From positions 62,001-126,000 of the forward strand of contig CALGIJ010000011.1 in assembly GCA_937915545.1 (NCBI GenBank): a stretch of DNA of 64,000 nt. Direction: 5' to 3'. The notes below the pieces were generated by a model, which did no database searches, was not told the origin of the DNA, and saw nothing but the letters and a program-made list of their open reading frames with translations. This DNA is from an uncultured Desulfobacterales bacterium. Lineage in GTDB: Bacteria; Desulfobacterota; Desulfobulbia; Desulfobulbales; Desulfocapsaceae. Both the position numbers and the translations under genes were made by a program. Numbering within the stretch: the first letter of the stretch is position 1; each line of letters starts with the position of its first letter. Shown here piece by piece: positions 15,418 to 26,053 of this stretch.

Positions 15418-16905
15418 TTGGATCTGCCGCTCTTCTCCACCCTGCTCCTCCTCGCCGACCTGGTCATCCGCATCGGCCTGTCGATCAGGGTGATCATGCG
15501 CAAACGACCCTATGGCGTCTCCCTGGCCTGGCTGGTGGTCATCCTCCTCGTCCCCTTCTTCGGGGGGGGCTGTTACCTGCTCTTCGGTGAAAACCGTATC
15601 CCCGAGCGACGCATCGAGCGCGCCCGCACCTCCTACAGGTATTACCAGCACTGGCTGACCACCCTGCGCCAGCGCGCACCGGTGATGTGGAGCGCCGAGG
15701 CCCGGGAGTGCACCCCCCTGCACCGCCAGGCGGAAACCCTCGTCGGCCTGCCGGCCATGTCCGGCAACCGCCTGACGCTGCTCACCACCCCGGACGAGAT
15801 CATCAGCGCCATTCTCGCCGAGATCGAACGGGCGGTGTCCACCTGCCACCTGCAGTTCTATATCTGGGAGCATGGCGGGCGCATCGAGCGGGTCGTCGAG
15901 GCGCTGATCAGCGCCGCCGCCCGCGGCGTTACCTGCCGCATCCTCCTCGACTCCATCGGCAGCCACGACTTCCTCGGCAGCGCCACCGCGCGGAAGATGC
16001 GCCAGGCGGGGATCAAAATCCGCGAATCCTTGCCGGCCGGCCTGGTCAAGGCGCTGTTCCAGCGCATCGACATCCGCAACCATCGCAAGATCGTCGTCGT
16101 CGACGGCACTGTCGCCTTCACCGGCAGCATGAACATGGTCGACCCCGAGGTATTCAAGGCCGAGGCAGGCGTCGGCAACTGGATTGACGTCATGGTCAAG
16201 GTCGAGGGGCCGGTGGTCGAGACGCTGGCCGGGACCTTCATCAGCGACTGGTATCTCGACGATGAGGAAGAAGACGAGTTCGAGCACGAGACGCTGCAGA
16301 AAGACATCGACAAGGTGCGCCAGAAAGGGGATATCCACCCTCTGCCGCCGGCCGGGGCCTGCCCGGTGCAGCTGGTGCCGTCCGGCCCCGGCTTCGTCCC
16401 CGAGACCATCCACAGCCTCCTGCTCACCACCATCTACGCCGCCCGCGAGGAACTCATCCTCACCAGCCCCTATTTCATCCCCGACGAACCGCTGCTCATC
16501 GCCCTCAAAGCGGCGGCGCAGCGCGGGGTGACGGTCACTCTGGTGGTCCCGGAGAGAAACGACTCGGTGCTCGTCCACTATGCCAGCCGGGCCCGCTTCG
16601 AGGAACTCGCCGACTCGGGTGTCAGGGTGATGCTCTTTCGCGGCGGCCTGCTCCACGCCAAGACCATCACCGTCGACGGCGCCTTCTCGCTCTTTGGCAG
16701 CGTCAATCTCGACATGCGCAGCTTCTGGCTCAACTTCGAGGCGACCCTGTTCATCTACTGCAGCGAGTTCACCGAGCGTCTGCTGCGCCTGCAGCAGAGC
16801 TATCTGAGCCAGTCCATCGCCCTCGACCGATCGCTTTTCGCCCAGCGCGGGCAGCTTGAGAAACTGAAAGAAAACACCTGCCTCCTGGTATCGCCCCTGC
16901 TATGA
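15418..16905 (+). CDS. cls: Cardiolipin synthase (phospholipase D family)
   Basis: Makes cardiolipin from phosphatidylglycerol at the inner membrane. The 495-residue protein has two N-terminal membrane segments (about 2-20 and 38-58, ending GGGCYLLFGEN) and two HKD catalytic motifs: NHRKIVVVDGTVAFTGSMN near residue 220 and HAKTITVDGAFSLFGSVN near 417, as in ClsA. The only in-frame start that keeps the first membrane segment is TTG at 15418, with AAAGG 7 bases upstream. Its end overlaps the start of the metallophosphatase by 4 bases. Confidence 0.93.
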   Translation: MDLPLFSTLLLLADLVIRIGLSIRVIMRKRPYGVSLAWLVVILLVPFFGGGCYLLFGENRIPERRIERARTSYRYYQHWLTTLRQRAPVMWSAEARECTPLHRQAETLVGLPAMSGNRLTLLTTPDEIISAILAEIERAVSTCHLQFYIWEHGGRIERVVEALISAAARGVTCRILLDSIGSHDFLGSATARKMRQAGIKIRESLPAGLVKALFQRIDIRNHRKIVVVDGTVAFTGSMNMVDPEVFKAEAGVGNWIDVMVKVEGPVVETLAGTFISDWYLDDEEEDEFEHETLQKDIDKVRQKGDIHPLPPAGACPVQLVPSGPGFVPETIHSLLLTTIYAAREELILTSPYFIPDEPLLIALKAAAQRGVTVTLVVPERNDSVLVHYASRARFEELADSGVRVMLFRGGLLHAKTITVDGAFSLFGSVNLDMRSFWLNFEATLFIYCSEFTERLLRLQQSYLSQSIALDRSLFAQRGQLEKLKENTCLLVSPLL

Positions 16906-17642
16906 AGAAACGCATCCTCCTGCTCAGCGACATCCACGGCAACTTCCCGGCCCTCCAGGCCATCGACCGGACGGTCGACGCCGCCTCCTTCGACCACGTC
17001 GTCAACTGCGGCGACGCCCTGGTCTACGCGCCCTTCGCCAGCGAGACCCTGGCCTGGCTGCGTCGGCACCGGGTGCTGTCGATCTTCGGCAACACCGACC
17101 GCAAGGTGGCCGACATCCTTCGCGGCAAGCCGCTCAAAAAGCCGCGCAAGGAGGAAAAACGCATCATGTACACCAGCACCGCGCGCGCCCTCGACGAGGA
17201 GGGCCGCGTGCAGCTGATCGCCCTGGGGGAAAAGGCCGTTCTCAACGTGGCCGAAACCGGTCAAGAGGACACTCCCACCCTGCTGCTCTTTCACGGCAGC
17301 CCGGCCGACCCCGACGAGTTCCTCTTCGCCGACACCCCGGACAGCCGCTTTGCCGAGCTGGCGACGATGGTCAAGTGCCGGGTGGTGGCCATCGGCCATT
17401 CCCACAGCCCCTTCCATAAGGTGATTGGCGGCATCCACTTTATCAACCCCGGCTCAGCCGGTCGCATGTTCGACGGCGACCCGCGGGCCAGTTGCGCCAT
17501 AATCGAGGTGTCCCGCGATGGCATCGCCGTGAGCCACCTGCGAGTCGCCTACGATATCGAAGCCGTCGCCCGCGAGCTGGCCAGGCAGGATCTCCCCGAA
17601 ATCTATGCCACCATGTTCCGCCAGGGACGAAAACTGAACTGA
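16902..17642 (+). CDS. Metallophosphatase family protein (YfcE/MJ0936-like)
   Basis: A 246-residue calcineurin-like phosphoesterase. Metal ligands are visible in order: LLSDIHGNFPAL, NCGDALVY, FGNTD, LLFHGSPAD, and IGHSHSPF followed by FINPGSAGR. The last phrase is typical of the YfcE/MJ0936 group of small phosphodiesterases. The start ATG overlaps the cls stop (ATGA), so the two are translationally coupled; a functional link to cardiolipin is not established. A basic, Lys/Arg-rich segment (KPLKKPRKEEKR) sits between the metal motifs. Substrate unknown. Confidence 0.88.
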   Translation: MKKRILLLSDIHGNFPALQAIDRTVDAASFDHVVNCGDALVYAPFASETLAWLRRHRVLSIFGNTDRKVADILRGKPLKKPRKEEKRIMYTSTARALDEEGRVQLIALGEKAVLNVAETGQEDTPTLLLFHGSPADPDEFLFADTPDSRFAELATMVKCRVVAIGHSHSPFHKVIGGIHFINPGSAGRMFDGDPRASCAIIEVSRDGIAVSHLRVAYDIEAVARELARQDLPEIYATMFRQGRKLN

Positions 17643-17735
17643 CACTTTTGCGGACAGGGGCCACAGCCTCCCTGCCGCGTCATCCGACCGCACCGCCCCT
17701 CCGGCGGCAACCTCAACCCCTAGGGAATCCCGACC

Positions 17736-18692
17736 ATGGCGAAGAAGAAAAACGACGGCAAGGACAAAAGCGACGGCAAGGGCAAGGACAAGAACGACGG
17801 CAGAGAGAAGGTCAAGCTGGAGCCGGATGACCTACGCCTCGCCGAGGGAACCGCCGCGGAAAACCTCGACACCGATAAAAACGACGAAACCACAGCGATC
17901 TATATCAAGAAATCGCAGATCAAGTATGAACTGGAACTGAAGAAGCTGCAGATCGAGCTGATGAAACTGCAGAACTCGATGAAGAGTTCGGGAATGCGGG
18001 TCATGGCCATCTTCGAGGGCCGCGACGCCGCCGGCAAGGGCGGCACCATCAAGCGCATCACCGCCAACCTCAACCCGCGCAGCGCCCGGGTGGTGGCCTT
18101 GATGAAACCGAACGAGACGGAGAGCACCCAGTGGTATTTCCAGCGCTACGTCGCCTACCTGCCCTCGGCCGGAGAGCTGGTGCTCTTCGACCGCAGCTGG
18201 TACAACCGCGCCATGGTCGAACCGGTGATGGGCTTCTGCAGCGACGAGCAGAACAAACGCTTTCTCAAGGACGTGCCGCTCTTCGAGGAGATGCTCGTCA
18301 AGGACGGCATCAAGCTCTTCAAGTTCTATTTTTCGGTGTCGAAAGAGGTGCAGAAGGCGCGCTTCGATTCGCGCAAGGAGGATCCGCTGAAGCAGTACAA
18401 GCTCTCACCGGTGGACAATCTCGCCCAGGAGTACTGGCACCAGTATTCGGTGCGCAAGTTTCAGATGCTCTCGGAGACCAACCGGACCATCTCCCCGTGG
18501 ACGATCATCCGCTCCGACGACAAGAAGAAGGCGCGCCTCAACTGCATGAAGCACATCCTCAGCCACCTGCCCTACGAGGGCAAGCTGCCCGCCGAGGAAC
18601 TGGAAACCGACTCGGACATCGTCGTCTCCGGCATCGACGAGCTCAAACACATGGAGGACAATCTCATGAATCCCGAGCAGCTGCACGGCTGA
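17736..18692 (+). CDS. ppk2: Polyphosphate kinase 2
   Basis: Transfers phosphate between polyphosphate and nucleotides; most single-domain PPK2 enzymes favour making GTP/ATP from polyP. The 318-residue protein has Walker A FEGRDAAGKGGTIKR, Walker B VLFDRSWYNRAMVEPV, and the lid sequence RKEDPLKQYKLSPVD. Residues 1-40 are an extra Lys/Asp-rich tail (DGKDKSDGKGKDKNDG) of low complexity. The gene follows the metallophosphatase by 93 bp and converges on secA, with a hairpin between them. Confidence 0.93.
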   Translation: MAKKKNDGKDKSDGKGKDKNDGREKVKLEPDDLRLAEGTAAENLDTDKNDETTAIYIKKSQIKYELELKKLQIELMKLQNSMKSSGMRVMAIFEGRDAAGKGGTIKRITANLNPRSARVVALMKPNETESTQWYFQRYVAYLPSAGELVLFDRSWYNRAMVEPVMGFCSDEQNKRFLKDVPLFEEMLVKDGIKLFKFYFSVSKEVQKARFDSRKEDPLKQYKLSPVDNLAQEYWHQYSVRKFQMLSETNRTISPWTIIRSDDKKKARLNCMKHILSHLPYEGKLPAEELETDSDIVVSGIDELKHMEDNLMNPEQLHG

Positions 18693-18740
18693 TCCTGGTC
18701 GACCAGGCCGCCGCAGACATATCGCGGCGGCCCCCAGGAT
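18692..18740. terminator. Bidirectional hairpin between ppk2 and secA
   Basis: Nested inverted repeats between convergent genes: outer ATCCTGG (18692-18698) with CCAGGAT (18734-18740), inner GGCCGCCGC (18706-18714) with GCGGCGGCC (18724-18732). The position suits a shared terminator for both genes, although T-runs are missing. Confidence 0.5.
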
Positions 18741-18756
18741 ATGCTGCCGGCCGTGT

Positions 18757-21309
<2,553 letters not shown>

Positions 21310-21348
21310 GGTCCCTGCCGTATGTTGTCGCGGCGTCCCCGCTGTCCG

Positions 21349-21612
21349 CTATTTTTGCCCTTTGGCGGCCGCCTTGCCGTCCGTCTCCCCGGTCTTGCCC
21401 GCCGCAGCCGGGGGAGGAGCTTTCACCGTCGCTTCGCCTGTCGTCGTCGGCTTGCCGTAGCTGGGAAAGAGCAGCGACTGCCCGGCCCACACGCCGAAGA
21501 GAAACATCCATAAAAAGAGGCAGAAGACCACCACGGCGATGCCGCCGATAGCGCCGAGGCTCAGCTCGAACTTGAGTTTTCTTTTGCCCCGGTTCCTGCG
21601 CGCCACCGCCAT
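21349..21612 (-). CDS. Small single-pass membrane protein between argS and secA
   Basis: An 87-residue protein: a basic N-terminus (RRNRGKRKLKFEL), one membrane segment at about 19-45, and a low-complexity Ala/Gly/Thr/Lys tail. From memory, relatives of this locus often carry a longer SPOR-domain (peptidoglycan-binding) protein with the same start; here no SPOR domain follows, so this may be a shortened member. The GGGGG ribosome site lies 9 bases upstream of the ATG, and the gene starts 13 bp after argS ends, so it belongs to the argS-secA operon. Confidence 0.65.
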   Translation of the reverse strand: MAVARRNRGKRKLKFELSLGAIGGIAVVVFCLFLWMFLFGVWAGQSLLFPSYGKPTTTGEATVKAPPPAAAGKTGETDGKAAAKGQK

Positions 21613-21625
21613 GGTCGCACGCCCC

Positions 21626-23275
21626 CTACATGCGCTCCGGAGCCGACAGACCGACCATGGTCAGCCCGTTGTAGAGGGCGACCTTGAGGGCCTCGATCAG
21701 CGACAGCCGCGCCGCGGAGAGAACCCTGTCGTCGCCCACCACCTTGTGTTTGTTATAGTAGCTGTGCCACTGCCCGGCGAGCTCCATGAGCGCGAAGATG
21801 ATCTTGTGCGGGGCCAGCTCGAGGGCGGCGCTTTCCACCGCCGCGGGAAAGGTCGACAGGGTCTTGAGCAGGCCGAGCTCCTCGGGCTCGGTCAGCAGCG
21901 CGCAGTGGCCGAGGTCGGCCTGCACCCCTTTCTCGGTGGCCTGGCGAAGGATGGAGCAGAGCCGCGCATAGGCGTACTGCACGTAGTAGACCGGGTTGTC
22001 CTGGCTCTCCCGGGTGGCCAGGGTGAGGTCGAACTCCATCTGACTGTCGGCCTTGCGCATCATGAAGAAGAAGCGCACCGCATCCACCCCGACCTCGTCA
22101 ACGAGCTCGTCGACGGTGACGAAGTTGGCCTTGCGGGTGGACATCTTCACCGTCTTGCCGTCTCGGGTCAGGGTGACGAACTGGTGCAGCACCACGGTAA
22201 CCTTGTCGGGGTCGTAGCCGAGCGCCTTGACCCCGGCCAGCACGTCGGGCACGGTGGCGATATGGTCGGAACCGAAGATGTCGATCAGCCAGTCGAAGTC
22301 GCGCCGGAACTTCTCGCGGTGGTAGGCGATGTCCGGCAGGCGGTAGGTCGGCTCGCCGCTGCTCTTGATGATCACCCGGTCCTGCTCGTGGCCGAAGGCG
22401 GTAGTCTTGAACCAGACGGCGTTGTCCTTTTCGTAGACGTAGCCCTTGCTGCGGAGGATGGCGACGACGTCGTCGATGTGACCATCCTCGTAGAGCGAGT
22501 GCTCGTTGAAGTAGTTGTCGAAGACGATGCCGAGGCGGGCCAGGGTGGCGGAGATATCCTTGAAGATATAGTCCTGCGCCTTGGCTTTGAAGGGCTCGAC
22601 CTCCTGGTGGTCCTTGAGGGCGTCGCCATGCTCCTCGACCAGGGCGCGGGCGATGTCGACGATATACTCGCCCTGATAGCCGTCTTCGGGAAACTGGGCG
22701 GGCAAGCCGAGCAGTTCCAGGTACCTGGCGCGGGTCGACTCGCCGAGCACGCGCATCTGCCGGCCGGCGTCGTTGAAGTAGTATTCGCGGTAGACATCGT
22801 GGCCGGTGGCCTCGAGCAACCGTGCGATGGAGTCGCCGAGGATGGCCTGGCGGCCGTGGCCGACGCTGAGCGGCCCGGTGGGGTTGGCGCTGACGAACTC
22901 CACCATCACCCTGCGCCCGCCCCCGACCTGGCTGCGGCCAAAGGCCGGACCGGCGCCGAGGATGGTGGGGACGAGCCCCCGCCACACTTCGGGGCTGATG
23001 GTGATGTTGATGAAGCCCGGCCCGGCGATCTCGCAGCGGGCGATAAGCTCCGTTTGCCCACGCAGCCGCTCGACGACCAGCGTAGCGATATCGCGCGGTT
23101 TCTTCTTATCGGCCCCCGCCACCACCAAGGCGAAGTTGGTGGCAAAATCGCCCATGCCCTCGTGTTTGGGCAACTCGACGGCATAACGCCCGGCAGCGGC
23201 CGAACTCCACAGACCCTCTTCCACCCCCTGGGCAAACAGGGCGTCCAACGCCGCCTTCAATCGTCCGCGGATCAT
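21626..23275 (-). CDS. argS: Arginyl-tRNA synthetase
   Basis: Charges tRNA-Arg. The 549-residue class I synthetase has an N-terminal ArgRS additional domain, the HIGH region as NPTGPLSVGHGRQAILGD, the KMSKS region as VKMSTRKANFVT, and the C-terminal DALR anticodon domain (from about 430). The first His of HIGH is Ser here (SVGH), unlike the LHIGH or LHVGH common in related bacteria. The start ATG overlaps the alr stop by 4 bases (ATGA), showing coupling. Confidence 0.96.
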   Translation of the reverse strand: MIRGRLKAALDALFAQGVEEGLWSSAAAGRYAVELPKHEGMGDFATNFALVVAGADKKKPRDIATLVVERLRGQTELIARCEIAGPGFINITISPEVWRGLVPTILGAGPAFGRSQVGGGRRVMVEFVSANPTGPLSVGHGRQAILGDSIARLLEATGHDVYREYYFNDAGRQMRVLGESTRARYLELLGLPAQFPEDGYQGEYIVDIARALVEEHGDALKDHQEVEPFKAKAQDYIFKDISATLARLGIVFDNYFNEHSLYEDGHIDDVVAILRSKGYVYEKDNAVWFKTTAFGHEQDRVIIKSSGEPTYRLPDIAYHREKFRRDFDWLIDIFGSDHIATVPDVLAGVKALGYDPDKVTVVLHQFVTLTRDGKTVKMSTRKANFVTVDELVDEVGVDAVRFFFMMRKADSQMEFDLTLATRESQDNPVYYVQYAYARLCSILRQATEKGVQADLGHCALLTEPEELGLLKTLSTFPAAVESAALELAPHKIIFALMELAGQWHSYYNKHKVVGDDRVLSAARLSLIEALKVALYNGLTMVGLSAPERM

Positions 23276-24399
23276 CTCATCTCCTCCGGCAGGTCACGTT
23301 GATTGTTGTTTCCGAGGAGACAAAGCACCTCATAACTGATGGTATTCATCCACTCCGCGAGATCCTCGCCGGTGATCGTTTCTTCACCCTGGCAGCCGAG
23401 AATGACCGCCTCATCGCCGGCACGGACACCATCGATAGCGGTGACGTCGACCATGCACATGTTCATGCAGACCCGGCCGCGTACCGGGGCGCGGCGCCCG
23501 CCGATGAGCACCTCGGCCCGGTTGGAGAAGAGGCGGGAGAAACCGTCTTCGTAGCCCATGGGCAGCACGGCAAGGCGCGTCGGCCCATGGGTGCGATAGG
23601 TGTGGCCATAGCTGACGCCGCTGCCGGCAGGCAGACTCTTGACCTGCACCACCTCGGTGCGCACCGACATGGCCGGCCGCAGCGCCGACGCCGGCCCGCT
23701 GCGACAGCGCCCCGCCGGGTGGTAGCCGTAGAGGGCGATGCCGCTGCGCACCATGTCGGCGTGACTGGCCGGGAAATTAAGCACTGCTCCGGAATTGGCA
23801 ATGTGGCAGACCCCGGAAATGCGGCTTTTCGCCTGACGGCAGACCTCGTTGAAGGTGGCGGTGGCGCGCAGGGTGCTGGCCGACTCGGCCACATCCGCCT
23901 CAGGGAAATGACTCATCAAGCCGGCGACGCGCACCCCGGAGAGCCCGTTCATGGCGGCAAGGAAGGGGTCGACTTCCTCGGGCAGGAGGCCAAGGCGCCC
24001 CATGCCGGTGTCGACCTTGAGGTGCACCGCCACCTCTTCGCCGGCGGCAGAGGCCAGCGCGGCGAGCAACCGGGCGGTATCGATGTCGTACACCACCGGA
24101 GTCAGGCGATGGCGAAGGATGGCCTCCGCCCGCTCGCGGGGAAAACCGAGGGTGACATAGATCTCTCCATCGACACCCGCCTGCCGCAGCAGTACGCCCT
24201 CGCGCAGCTCGGCGACGCCGAAGGTGGTGCACCCGGCGCCAGCGAAGGCGCGGGCGGCGACGATCATGCCGTGGCCATAGGCATTGGCCTTGACCATGGC
24301 CATCAGCGGCCGGCCGCCGGCCAGCCGTTTCATCAGGGAGTAATTGTGGCGCAGGGCCTCGGGGTCGATGACGACTCGGTTGAAGGACTGTTCTTTCAT
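23272..24399 (-). CDS. alr: Alanine racemase
   Basis: Makes D-alanine for peptidoglycan using PLP. The 375-residue protein has the PLP-binding Lys37 in MAMVKANAYGHG, the catalytic Tyr in GSGVSYGHTYRT, and the C-terminal beta domain with RGRVCMNMCMVDVT. ATG at 24399 is chosen because homology begins a few residues later (VVIDPEALRHNY); the ribosome site is weak. It is the second gene of the leftward set membrane protein-alr-argS-small protein-secA. Confidence 0.96.
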   Translation of the reverse strand: MKEQSFNRVVIDPEALRHNYSLMKRLAGGRPLMAMVKANAYGHGMIVAARAFAGAGCTTFGVAELREGVLLRQAGVDGEIYVTLGFPRERAEAILRHRLTPVVYDIDTARLLAALASAAGEEVAVHLKVDTGMGRLGLLPEEVDPFLAAMNGLSGVRVAGLMSHFPEADVAESASTLRATATFNEVCRQAKSRISGVCHIANSGAVLNFPASHADMVRSGIALYGYHPAGRCRSGPASALRPAMSVRTEVVQVKSLPAGSGVSYGHTYRTHGPTRLAVLPMGYEDGFSRLFSNRAEVLIGGRRAPVRGRVCMNMCMVDVTAIDGVRAGDEAVILGCQGEETITGEDLAEWMNTISYEVLCLLGNNNQRDLPEEMR

Positions 24400-24430
24400 C
24401 TCTGGGCTATATCGCGTTGTCGCCTGGGGC

Positions 24431-24862
24431 TCACCCCTCCCGCCAGGCCCCCCAGGCGAGCCTGCTGGAATAGAGCAGGGCCCAGCCGATGGCGAGGGAA
24501 AAGAGGGTGAGAAACTGCGGAGGAATTGCAGAACTTTGCAAAATACCACCCAAGGCCATCATGCACAAGACCATTATCCAGGTCTTCCAGGAATACACCG
24601 CGCCCAGGCAAGTAAGGCCGGAAAAGCGTCGCAGCCGCTCGAGGCCGCTGCGAGCCGAGTTGTCAAGCAGCATGTGCGACTTGAGAGTACCCGTCGCCAC
24701 TCCGAGGGGGAGCAGGAGCAGGGCATGATCGGGATACAGACGACAGCGATAACAGCCCTTGATGAAGAGGGCGGCGCCGATGGCCGACCACAGACAGGCA
24801 GAGGCGAGAATCAGCATGGCCGGCTGTACCGCCGGCGTATATCGTCTCCAGCCCTTTTGCAT
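24431..24862 (-). CDS. Conserved hypothetical membrane protein upstream of alr
   Basis: A 143-residue protein of unknown function. It has four hydrophobic segments (about 12-32, 40-55, 82-102, 108-125) and a central charged stretch SHMLLDNSARSGLERLRRF with Cys residues near the second segment (KGCYRCRL). The start at 24862 is preferred: an upstream TTG at 24913 would lie inside the ferredoxin terminator. It ends 31 bp before alr on the same strand. Confidence 0.6.
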   Translation of the reverse strand: MQKGWRRYTPAVQPAMLILASACLWSAIGAALFIKGCYRCRLYPDHALLLLPLGVATGTLKSHMLLDNSARSGLERLRRFSGLTCLGAVYSWKTWIMVLCMMALGGILQSSAIPPQFLTLFSLAIGWALLYSSRLAWGAWREG

Positions 24863-24891
24863 GCGCGCCCGCTCAGCCCTCGGACAAAATA

Positions 24892-24931
24892 GAACGAGCC
24901 CATTCCCCCTCAAAGGGGAATGGGCTCGTTC
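24892..24931 (-). terminator. Rho-independent terminator of ferredoxin gene
   Basis: A perfect 17-bp stem (GAACGAGCCCATTCCCC, 24892-24908, with its complement at 24915-24931) and a 6-base loop. Read leftward it is followed by TATTTTG. It lies 22 bases beyond the stop of the ferredoxin gene at 24954. Confidence 0.85.
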
Positions 24932-24953
24932 GCCAGTATCGTAAAAGTCGAAA

Positions 24954-25139
24954 TCAGATTTCGTTTACGGTGATGGCGTTTTCCGGGCAAACTTCGACAC
25001 AGGTCTCGCAGCCGAGACACTCATCGGCCTCGGCAGGCTCGGCCTTGCCGTCTTCCATGACAAAAACCTGCGCCGGGCACGCCGCTACGCACTCTTCGTC
25101 ACCGACACACTTGTCTTTATCGACGATTACTTCAAACAT
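24954..25139 (-). CDS. 2[4Fe-4S] ferredoxin
   Basis: A 61-residue electron carrier for anaerobic metabolism. The first cluster motif is the C-x5-C-x3-CP type (CVGDEECVAACP) and the second the standard CLGCETCVEVCP, enough Cys for two [4Fe-4S] clusters; the first region also has an acidic insertion. GGAGGTG lies 5 bases before the ATG. It is a single-gene unit: the promoter region holds a perfect palindrome (25169-25187) and a strong terminator follows. The redox partner is not evident from neighbours. Confidence 0.95.
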   Translation of the reverse strand: MFEVIVDKDKCVGDEECVAACPAQVFVMEDGKAEPAEADECLGCETCVEVCPENAITVNEI

Positions 25140-25168
25140 GATCCACCTCCAGAAATGAGATTAAGATA

Positions 25169-25187
25169 TAAGTATTGGCAATACTTA
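25169..25187. promoter_or_regulatory. Perfect 19-bp palindrome upstream of ferredoxin gene
   Basis: TAAGTATTGGCAATACTTA is a perfect inverted repeat with a 1-base centre, 30-48 bases before the ferredoxin start. Leftward, the AT-rich TATATC right after it could be a -10 box, so the site would sit between -35 and -10, as repressor operators often do. The binding protein is not known. Confidence 0.5.
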
Positions 25188-25645
25188 CGTAGTCTATATG
25201 TTCGATTACCAGCCCGAACCCGCCTCGTGTGCTCTATGCTGTAATTCACGGCCGAATTTTTGTCAAGCAAAAACGCCTCCTCCAGCGGGGTATGAGCGCC
25301 AAAGCAGGATGTTTCATTTTCACCATGAAATCGTCAAGATAGACGACAAAGAAAGAGAACTTGCCCGATGACAAACAGGAATCAACCTTGACCGATGAGT
25401 GTTTTCTTCGCTATAGTGGCTGGCCGTCGAGGCGTGGCTTTTCAAGGCACGGCGAGATGGTTCCAGGCTCGAGCGGCAATGGCCTGGTGGCTGCCACGCG
25501 CTCTCCAGGCCTGAAGGGGCAACCGAAACTAGGGCGCCTCAATCCGCCTCGACCGCACTCAAGCCGGCCCGGCCGCCGCCCCAGGCAGCCTCTCTCGTCC
25601 CTTTCCAGTGAAGGGACATCAGACATCCCGAATTGACACATCCTC
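25188..25645. other. Intergenic region without a recognised gene
   Basis: About 460 bases between the ferredoxin operator and the small protein at 25646. The first part is AT-rich and may hold the ferredoxin promoter. The rest is GC-rich, has a short open frame without coding character, and shows no B12 box or c-di-GMP riboswitch core that I could recognise. Confidence 0.5.
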
Positions 25646-25987
25646 ATGAAAGACAAGAAGACCAAGAAGGTGCTCAGAGCCGAGAAGTACGAGCAGGCGA
25701 TGATCGAAGGAATCCTCGAGGGCAGCCCGGAGGGCATCGGCGTTGTCGTCGTCCGCCTGGAGTGCGGCTGCCGCAAGATGGCGGCTGTGGCCAAGGACGG
25801 CGAACCGGCCTCGAAGGTCATCATGTACCGCGACCACGCCGCCAGCATCTGCGACAAGTGCAAGGAGGATAACGGCAGCTATATGCGGGTCACCGAGGCC
25901 TTCATCCACTGGACCGACCCCGCCCCCGACGAGCCGACCCAGGAAGAAATCTACCGCAAGGTGCTTGGCTCCAGCCCGTCCCATTGA
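25646..25987 (+). CDS. Conserved hypothetical Cys-containing protein
   Basis: A 113-residue protein of unknown function. It has a Lys-rich start, then LECGCRKMAAVAKDGE and later ICDKCKED: two CxC/CxxC pairs about 35 residues apart that could bind a metal such as zinc. No membrane segment or signal is seen. The ATG has no clear ribosome site. It converges on cobB, with paired inverted repeats between them. Confidence rests on the steady codon pattern and the Cys pairs. Confidence 0.6.
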   Translation: MKDKKTKKVLRAEKYEQAMIEGILEGSPEGIGVVVVRLECGCRKMAAVAKDGEPASKVIMYRDHAASICDKCKEDNGSYMRVTEAFIHWTDPAPDEPTQEEIYRKVLGSSPSH

Positions 25988-25998
25988 TCCGGCAGTTG

Positions 25999-26053
25999 CC
26001 GCTGGCCCGCGTCTTTTCCCCACCGGAAGGGGGCCGCGGGATTCCTTCAGCGG
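25999..26053. terminator. Nested inverted repeats between convergent genes
   Basis: CCGCTG (25999-26004) pairs with CAGCGG (26048-26053), and inside it CCGCG with CGCGG and CCCC with GGGG. This is a plausible two-way terminator structure that extends 7 bases into the end of cobB; the stems are short and interrupted. Confidence 0.35.

Noticed and set aside
25361..25636. Open frame upstream of the small Cys protein
   Set aside because: No ribosome site, Pro/Arg/Ser-rich, and stops just before the more credible gene; treated as noncoding.
25188..25645. Possible cobalamin or c-di-GMP riboswitch
   Set aside because: Neither a B12 box nor the c-di-GMP aptamer core could be recognised on either strand; cobB points away from it.
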